Assembly (NCBI GenBank): GCA_006227095.1 | Contig: SBFZ01000234.1 | Coordinates: 1 to 10,424 of the forward strand | Source of the DNA: Bacteroidota bacterium | Lineage (GTDB): Bacteria; Bacteroidota; Bacteroidia; Bacteroidales; VadinHA17 | Length of the DNA: 10,424 nt | Direction of reading: 5' to 3' | Shown: one piece after another, positions 6,058 to 10,424 of the stretch | Layout: each line of letters begins with the position of its first letter | Numbering within the stretch: position 1 is the stretch's first letter | Notes under the pieces: model-generated | What the model was told of the DNA's origin: nothing | Database searches by the model: none | What the model saw: the letters and a program-made list of their open reading frames with translations, nothing else | Made by a program: the position numbers and the translations under genes

Positions 6058-8667
6058 TTATCTGATCTTGTTCAATGCCTGTCTGGCAGTACCTATGCTG
6101 TAGCCTTCGGAATAAAATGTTATTTCACCCTCTTTATTGCAGCACAACACCACAGGCAATGGCTTTCCGGCAGACCCTGCGCCCAGGAGGGTTACCATGA
6201 GTTTCATCCCTTCATCCGAAGCAAACAGGGCCGTTTCCGGCCTTCCTGACACTGATTCAGGAGCAAATCCGGCCGGTGTCCTTGCAGGATCTGTCAGAAA
6301 AACAAACTGACCTCCCCAGCTGTCAAATTCCTTTTTGAGCCCCGGCAGGTCATTCAGCAAATGCCGGGTAGGTTCACTTCCGGGCTCAATCCAGACCATA
6401 AACATTCCATGCTCTGCCAGTGTGGAGAGGCTGAGGTTTTCTCCGCCATATGTCACGACTTCGGAGGTCAGACCGATTTTTTCACCTGCATGGCTGTTTT
6501 CAGGCAAACTGCGGGGTATCACAGACAATGAAAGATCTTCTCCAGGCTCCAGGTTATGGAATGATATTGATGCCTGTACATTGCCGGTACCATCCCTTGT
6601 GCCGGTAGTAAGCATATAGGTACCCGGATCGAGTGGTATTCTCCGGGGCAGGTCTGAAATCCTTACACCATAACCATACTCGAGTGTTCTGAATCTTCCC
6701 TTTTCAAACCTTGCAAGGGTGAAATGAACGTAATACTCCGGTTCCCGGGTTTTGTCAAAGGAGACGAAGGTGACAAAGCCCGGTGTACCTGAAGGCATTG
6801 ATTCACCCGAAAACCAGACATCATGCCACTCCCCCTTGTCATGATATTGCGGTCTGCCGGTTCCCGGTGCCAGGCGTGCAGGAATCCCTGCACTCCGGCA
6901 TACAGCAACGAAAAAGATGTTCCTGGAATGGAGATCAGCCATCCTGATCCTCAATACTCCTCCCGGTAGCAGTGGTACGGAGTAGTGATTCTCACTTTCG
7001 GTTATTGTGATGGTTGAGTCAATCCAGGCAGCGACTGATGACGGATCTGACCTGAATGAGTCAATCAGCTCCCCGGAAATTGAACTGAACTCTCCCCTGA
7101 AAGGTGACAGGAGTTCATTTGCAATCCTGGGTGAGAGAACATACCGGTCATAAAGGGAGGTGTCACTTCCGGGTACAGGCAATGGAGCATTCTTAAGATG
7201 ATCGGCAAGAACGTCTGCAGGCGTGTCACGCAGATCCTTATCCGAGATATTTTCAAGTATTCGCATCGCGATGGAAGCCCGGTCACCGGCATTCAGGATA
7301 AAATCACTGACAGCCCTGTAGTTCCCCATAGATGTCCTTAGTATCTTTTCTATGTCCTCCCGTGGCAATCCTGATTCACCGGCAATCTTCCCGGCATCCA
7401 CACCGGACATCCATGTGCCGGTATAGGCATTGCGTATACTGTCTCCCCTTCTGAGCAAAAGCTGGTTCTTCCGTGCCAGGCCGGTGTCAATGCCAGGATA
7501 AGGCTCCGGGATTTCCGGCGCCATCAGATCGAGAGGATAGGAACCACCGGGCACTCCCGGTGCAATGGAGACAGTGATCAGTGTATCTTCAGGCTGAGCG
7601 AGTGTAAAACCATGTCTCTCCCCGTCATCGGCCCAGATGAGCAATGACCCGTAACCTGTCATGAGGCTGCATTCTCCTGCGGCATTGCAGGTCAGTCTTG
7701 CAAGAGGGTAAAACTCCGCATAATTGTACAGCATGTAACCGGCGACGGCACCGGGCACCGGCGTACCGGCTTCAGTGGTGACCCTCACCTTCAGTTCCTT
7801 TGTTTCAGCATACCTGTCAAGGGTGTTGATCTCAGCAAAAAGCTGTTCCCGGCGGATAATATTCTCATCGCCATCATATCTGCCGAAGGCTTTGGTATGT
7901 ACCAGCATGGCCCTGCGGGCAGGTTCGGTAAACCATCCCCTGTCAGGTACGGGTTCAGGTTCACATGCTCCCAGGTAGTGCCATTTGCCGTCGACCCAGA
8001 ATTCTACCCATGCATGGTTGTCATCAGTATGGGCCCATCGTGGTGTGTAGACCTGTCTGGCCGGAATGCCAGCGGCACGAAGGGCTGAGACGGTGAATGT
8101 AGACTCCTCCCCGCAGCGCCCACGTGCTGAGAGCATTGTTGCGAGCGGTGCTGAGGTGCGGGAGTCGGCAGCCTGGTATGCCACCTTCTCATGACACCAC
8201 CGGTTGACTTCCAGTGCAGCCTCCATGGCTCCCAGGTGCCCTACGCGGGCCTTGAGCTCATCATAACATGTAACCCTGAAATCGTCAGGATTCTCATTGT
8301 TGACCCGTACCGGCAGGACAAAATTGAGGAAAACCCCGGATGGAATTTTACTGCCCCATGGCATCTCATTCCTGGCACGAAGGGCAACTGCAGCATTGTC
8401 ATAGACATACCGTGGTTCACAGACGGCAAGGTCACTCAACGGCATGTAGGCAAGCAGGAAAGTAACGGCTTCGCGCATCTGGTGCCCGGCAATGGTGTCA
8501 GCCATACCGGAAAGATCGCTCCGTGATTCATCAAGTATCTCAGACCTGGCCCTGTAGTCGCCGGCTACATTTTCACGCAATGATTTGTCATCAATAAGAT
8601 GACCGCTGCTGCAAGAGAGCAGCACTGCCATGCACGCAAAGGCAGGCAGCCTGATGAACCGTGTCAT
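6058..8667 (-). CDS. Multidomain transglutaminase-like lipoprotein with thioredoxin-like C-terminus
   Basis: An 869-residue lipoprotein (lipobox LLSC, Cys19). Residues about 140-240 form a transglutaminase-like domain: RGRCGEESTFTVSALRAAGIPAR (Cys185), then NHAWVEFW (His218) and WHYLGACEPEP, where Glu236 sits near the place of the usual aspartate. Residues about 292-370 resemble a carboxypeptidase-regulatory beta-sandwich (TTEAGTPVPGA). Residues about 565-620 repeat the transglutaminase pattern (FFVAVCRSAGIPAR, then EWHDVWF), but the catalytic cysteine position is Leu579, so this copy looks inactive. Residues about 745-865 resemble a thioredoxin fold (MFMVWIEPGSEPTRHLL... VVLCCNKEGEITFYSEGY) without a CxxC motif. 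Such Cys-His folds in bacteria are often peptidases or amide-bond-cleaving enzymes rather than cross-linkers, so the activity is unknown. The gene lies 6 bp after the LacI regulator and 9 bp before the GH92 gene, suggesting a role in glycoprotein or glycopeptide use. The domain reading is by eye; the thioredoxin-like part is least certain. Confidence 0.85.
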   Translation of the reverse strand: MTRFIRLPAFACMAVLLSCSSGHLIDDKSLRENVAGDYRARSEILDESRSDLSGMADTIAGHQMREAVTFLLAYMPLSDLAVCEPRYVYDNAAVALRARNEMPWGSKIPSGVFLNFVLPVRVNNENPDDFRVTCYDELKARVGHLGAMEAALEVNRWCHEKVAYQAADSRTSAPLATMLSARGRCGEESTFTVSALRAAGIPARQVYTPRWAHTDDNHAWVEFWVDGKWHYLGACEPEPVPDRGWFTEPARRAMLVHTKAFGRYDGDENIIRREQLFAEINTLDRYAETKELKVRVTTEAGTPVPGAVAGYMLYNYAEFYPLARLTCNAAGECSLMTGYGSLLIWADDGERHGFTLAQPEDTLITVSIAPGVPGGSYPLDLMAPEIPEPYPGIDTGLARKNQLLLRRGDSIRNAYTGTWMSGVDAGKIAGESGLPREDIEKILRTSMGNYRAVSDFILNAGDRASIAMRILENISDKDLRDTPADVLADHLKNAPLPVPGSDTSLYDRYVLSPRIANELLSPFRGEFSSISGELIDSFRSDPSSVAAWIDSTITITESENHYSVPLLPGGVLRIRMADLHSRNIFFVAVCRSAGIPARLAPGTGRPQYHDKGEWHDVWFSGESMPSGTPGFVTFVSFDKTREPEYYVHFTLARFEKGRFRTLEYGYGVRISDLPRRIPLDPGTYMLTTGTRDGTGNVQASISFHNLEPGEDLSLSVIPRSLPENSHAGEKIGLTSEVVTYGGENLSLSTLAEHGMFMVWIEPGSEPTRHLLNDLPGLKKEFDSWGGQFVFLTDPARTPAGFAPESVSGRPETALFASDEGMKLMVTLLGAGSAGKPLPVVLCCNKEGEITFYSEGYSIGTARQALNKIR

Positions 8668-8673
8668 AAATGA

Positions 8674-9714
8674 CTATTTTAGGTAAGAGCCGCAACTGCT
8701 CCTGATCAGCAATTCAGGAGACATGTTGACCTGGCGCTTGTATTTGCTCTTGCCCTGGTTCTTGACCTCAGACCAAATAATGTTAGCCACTTTAAGTGCC
8801 ATGGCCGGGAGGGGCCTGCGCAGCCTGGTGACCGGTGTGGTCAGTAGGTCAAACCCGATGCCGTCTTCCATTGATACCAGCGCAACATCCTGCGGTATGC
8901 GGATGTTCTTTTCCTGAAGCGCAAGATATAACGGGAAGACCAGTGCCGAGTTGAGCACAATGATTGCATCACTCCTGTGAGGCGGCCTGAGGAAATTTTC
9001 GATGGCTGAGAAATCAAACTTATCCCCGGCTTTCGGCAACCCTGCCACCGTAAAATGAACTGAATCGAAGTTTTTGGATTTCTTCGTCGTGCTTCTCAGC
9101 TCCTCAAGCATCTCCTTGTCATAGGTGGCCGTATCCTCTCCGGAAATTATGAGAAGGTTCTTCAGGCCAAGTGATGTAAGATGCTGTGTCATGATTGCAG
9201 CTCCTGCTATCCTGTCAGTGCTGACGGTATTCAGCCTCATCCTCTTGATGTTCTTCTCAAGAAGTACTACCGGGTACGAATCCCTGTTCAGTGCCCTTAC
9301 CACGCTGTCATCAGCAGCATTGCCGACCAGGATCATCCCGCTGAAGAACTTCCTCAGCGATGTTGTCAGCCTGTTGAAGCGCATATCATCAGGATCCCTG
9401 GTAAATACTGAAAAACCGAGACCTATGCTTGAGAAAGCCTTCTGAAGATAAGGAGTGATCTCATATATGAACGGATCATTCATCGATGGCACAACCATAC
9501 CAATAATACCAGGCTTCTCTTCCGCAGGTGCCTGTTCCCCCTTTTCGGCAACCGCATTGAAATAACCCATCTGCCTTGCCACGGCAAGTACCCGCTCCTG
9601 TGTCTCTTTCTTGATACCGTGCTGATCAGCCTTGCCGTTCAGCACCAATGAAACCAACGTGCCGGAAAGACCGAGTCTTGCGGCAATGTCTTTGTTTTTA
9701 ACCTTTTTCCCCAT
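8674..9714 (-). CDS. LacI-family transcriptional regulator
   Basis: A 346-residue regulator of the LacI/GalR family. Residues 5-51 form the DNA-binding domain: KNKDIAARLGLSGTLVSLVLNG is the helix-turn-helix, followed by KKETQERVLAVARQMGY. The periplasmic-binding-protein-like effector domain starts at about 68 (PGIIGMVVPSMNDPFIYEI) and ends with the typical SMEDGIGFDLLTTPVTRLRRPL segment (about 285-305). The linker between the two, residues 52-67, is charged and lacks the usual hinge-helix leucine seen in E. coli LacI, so minor-groove binding may differ. The gene leads an operon with a transglutaminase-like lipoprotein (6 bp gap) and a GH92 mannosidase, so it probably controls these in response to mannose, a mannoside or a breakdown product. 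The ligand is inferred. The ATG at 9714 gives the standard start just ahead of the helix-turn-helix. Confidence 0.95.
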   Translation of the reverse strand: MGKKVKNKDIAARLGLSGTLVSLVLNGKADQHGIKKETQERVLAVARQMGYFNAVAEKGEQAPAEEKPGIIGMVVPSMNDPFIYEITPYLQKAFSSIGLGFSVFTRDPDDMRFNRLTTSLRKFFSGMILVGNAADDSVVRALNRDSYPVVLLEKNIKRMRLNTVSTDRIAGAAIMTQHLTSLGLKNLLIISGEDTATYDKEMLEELRSTTKKSKNFDSVHFTVAGLPKAGDKFDFSAIENFLRPPHRSDAIIVLNSALVFPLYLALQEKNIRIPQDVALVSMEDGIGFDLLTTPVTRLRRPLPAMALKVANIIWSEVKNQGKSKYKRQVNMSPELLIRSSCGSYLK

Positions 9715-9734
9715 TTCATTTAAAAATTAAACCC

Positions 9735-9742
9735 CCAATTTA
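9735..9742 (-). promoter_or_regulatory. Putative -7 box for the LacI-led operon
   Basis: The minus strand reads TAAATTGG, one mismatch from the Bacteroidota consensus TAnnTTTG, and lies 20 bases upstream of the regulator's start codon. About 17 bases further upstream is TTCTG, a weak -33 candidate. The implied leader is very short. The call depends partly on its position next to the inverted repeat at 9743-9760. Confidence 0.4.
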
Positions 9743-9760
9743 GTTCTAATTTTTTAGAAC
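9743..9760. promoter_or_regulatory. Perfect 7-4-7 inverted repeat, candidate LacI-type operator
   Basis: GTTCTAA and TTAGAAC form perfect 7-bp arms around four T residues, an 18-bp dyad of the size LacI-family dimers bind. It lies directly upstream of the putative -7 box, between it and the weak -33 candidate, where a bound repressor would block transcription of the regulator and the two downstream genes. It lacks the central CG common in classical LacI operators. It could also be a weak AT-rich RNA hairpin. Confidence 0.45.
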
Positions 9761-9785
9761 AGAATGCCTTTAGAGCATTAATATT

Positions 9786-9810
9786 AAAAAAATGCTCAAG
9801 AGCACTTTTT
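9786..9810 (-). terminator. Intrinsic terminator after yidC
   Basis: On the minus strand an A-run and G (AAAAAG) precedes TGCTC-TT-GAGCA, which is followed by seven T residues. The GC core is a short 4-5 bp stem but is extended by A-T pairing of the flanking runs. It lies 5 bases beyond the yidC stop codon. The symmetrical A and T runs would let it work in both directions. An alternative pairing uses GAGCATT (9773-9779) with AATGCTC (9791-9797). Confidence 0.65.
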
Positions 9811-9815
9811 CGTGA

Positions 9816-10424
9816 CTATTTTTTAGGCAGCGACCGTCCGCTTTGCTTTGCTGCAGCTTCAAGACGCTGCTGCCATTTGGATTTCTTTACCGGCTTTTTC
9901 CGGTTTTCCTCAATCTTCCGGAGAATCTCTGATTCACTGACGAAACGGCGTGATATCTGGGTTTGTGCAATGGAGATCACGTTTGCAAGGAAATAGTAGT
10001 AGGTCAGACCTGCAGAGAAATTGTTCAGAATCAGCATAAACATGACAGGCATGATGTACATCATCGTCTTCATGCCCGGCATCTGCTCCTGTCCCCCGGC
10101 AGGATTGCTGATCTTTGTGGAAATCAGCGTTGAAACCGTCATGAGCAGGGTAAACAGACTGACATGATCCCCGTACATTGGAATGGTAAACGGCAGGTTC
10201 AGAATGCTGTCATAGGTGGAAAGGTCCTTGGCCCACAGGAATGATTCCTGCCTCAGCTCTATCGAGGTGGGGAAGAAACGGAACATGGCAAACAGGATCG
10301 GCATCTGGAGCAGCATCGGCAGACACCCTCCCATCGGACTTACCCCCGCCTTCTTGTAAAGATCCATGGTAGCCTGCTGTTTCTTCATGGCATCCTCCTG
10401 CTTCGGATACTTCTTTGCCAGCTC
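9816..10424 (-). CDS. yidC: Membrane protein insertase YidC, C-terminal part (runs off the right edge)
   Basis: The last 202 codons of YidC, the inner-membrane insertase that works alone or with SecYEG to place proteins in the membrane. The frame is open to base 10424, so the start is outside the window and the internal Met at 10388 is not the true start. Visible features in order: the cytoplasmic helical hairpin (ELAKKYPKQEDAMKKQQ, then MDLYKKAGVSPMGGCLPML); a hydrophobic segment (PMLLQMPILFAMFRFF); the periplasmic stretch SFLWAKDLSTYDSIL typical of the family; a second segment (SLFTLLMTVSTLIS); and the last pair around MMYIMPVMFMLILNNFSAGLTYYYFLANVISIAQTQ. A lysine-rich tail ends the protein and probably binds the ribosome. 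The large periplasmic domain and the conserved basic residue of the hydrophilic groove are upstream and unseen. It is separated from the LacI-led operon by a terminator. Confidence 0.97.
   Translation of the reverse strand, partial: ELAKKYPKQEDAMKKQQATMDLYKKAGVSPMGGCLPMLLQMPILFAMFRFFPTSIELRQESFLWAKDLSTYDSILNLPFTIPMYGDHVSLFTLLMTVSTLISTKISNPAGGQEQMPGMKTMMYIMPVMFMLILNNFSAGLTYYYFLANVISIAQTQISRRFVSESEILRKIEENRKKPVKKSKWQQRLEAAAKQSGRSLPKK

Noticed and set aside
8191..8526. Plus-strand open frame of 111 codons
   Set aside because: It is antisense to the first part of the transglutaminase-like gene and has no signal, domain or promoter of its own.

Overview
The window is a stretch of a Bacteroidota chromosome, most likely from the Bacteroidales or a related order. 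Every supportable gene lies on the minus strand, so transcription runs from high to low coordinates. The assignment rests on a BtuG-type surface lipoprotein beside a TonB-dependent receptor, several lipoproteins with short signal peptides, a GH92 mannosidase, promoter-like boxes of the Bacteroidota form TAnnTTTG, and near-absence of Shine-Dalgarno sequences. Nothing in the window looks like a mobile element, phage, CRISPR array, tRNA or rRNA.

Layout in transcription order. (1) 10424-9816 is the C-terminal part of yidC, the inner-membrane insertase, followed by a compact A/T-flanked terminator hairpin. (2) 9714-3856 is a tightly packed three-gene operon: a LacI-family regulator, then 6 bp later a large transglutaminase-like lipoprotein, then 9 bp later a GH92 alpha-mannosidase lipoprotein. 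A perfect 7-4-7 inverted repeat upstream of the regulator abuts a putative -7 box and is a plausible autoregulatory operator. The operon looks like a regulated module for breaking down mannose-containing glycans or glycoproteins. (3) 3855-3567 is an intergenic region holding a clear cobalamin (B12) riboswitch with a promoter-like box just upstream of it. (4) 3566 down to the window edge is a B12-controlled unit: a BtuB-like TonB-dependent receptor, overlapped by 17 bp by a BtuG-like beta-propeller lipoprotein, followed 19 bp later by the N-terminal part of a secreted protein resembling the prodomain of Bacteroidota trypsin/lysyl-endopeptidase-type proteases.

The most interesting possibilities are two. 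The first is the placement of a secreted, protease-like gene directly behind the btuB-btuG pair under a B12 riboswitch, which hints at (but does not prove) release of B12 from protein carriers. The second is the multi-domain transglutaminase-like lipoprotein, whose first domain keeps Cys and His, whose second lacks the cysteine, and whose C-terminus looks like a thioredoxin fold without redox cysteines, inside a LacI-GH92 operon. Both are inferences from sequence and gene order alone.
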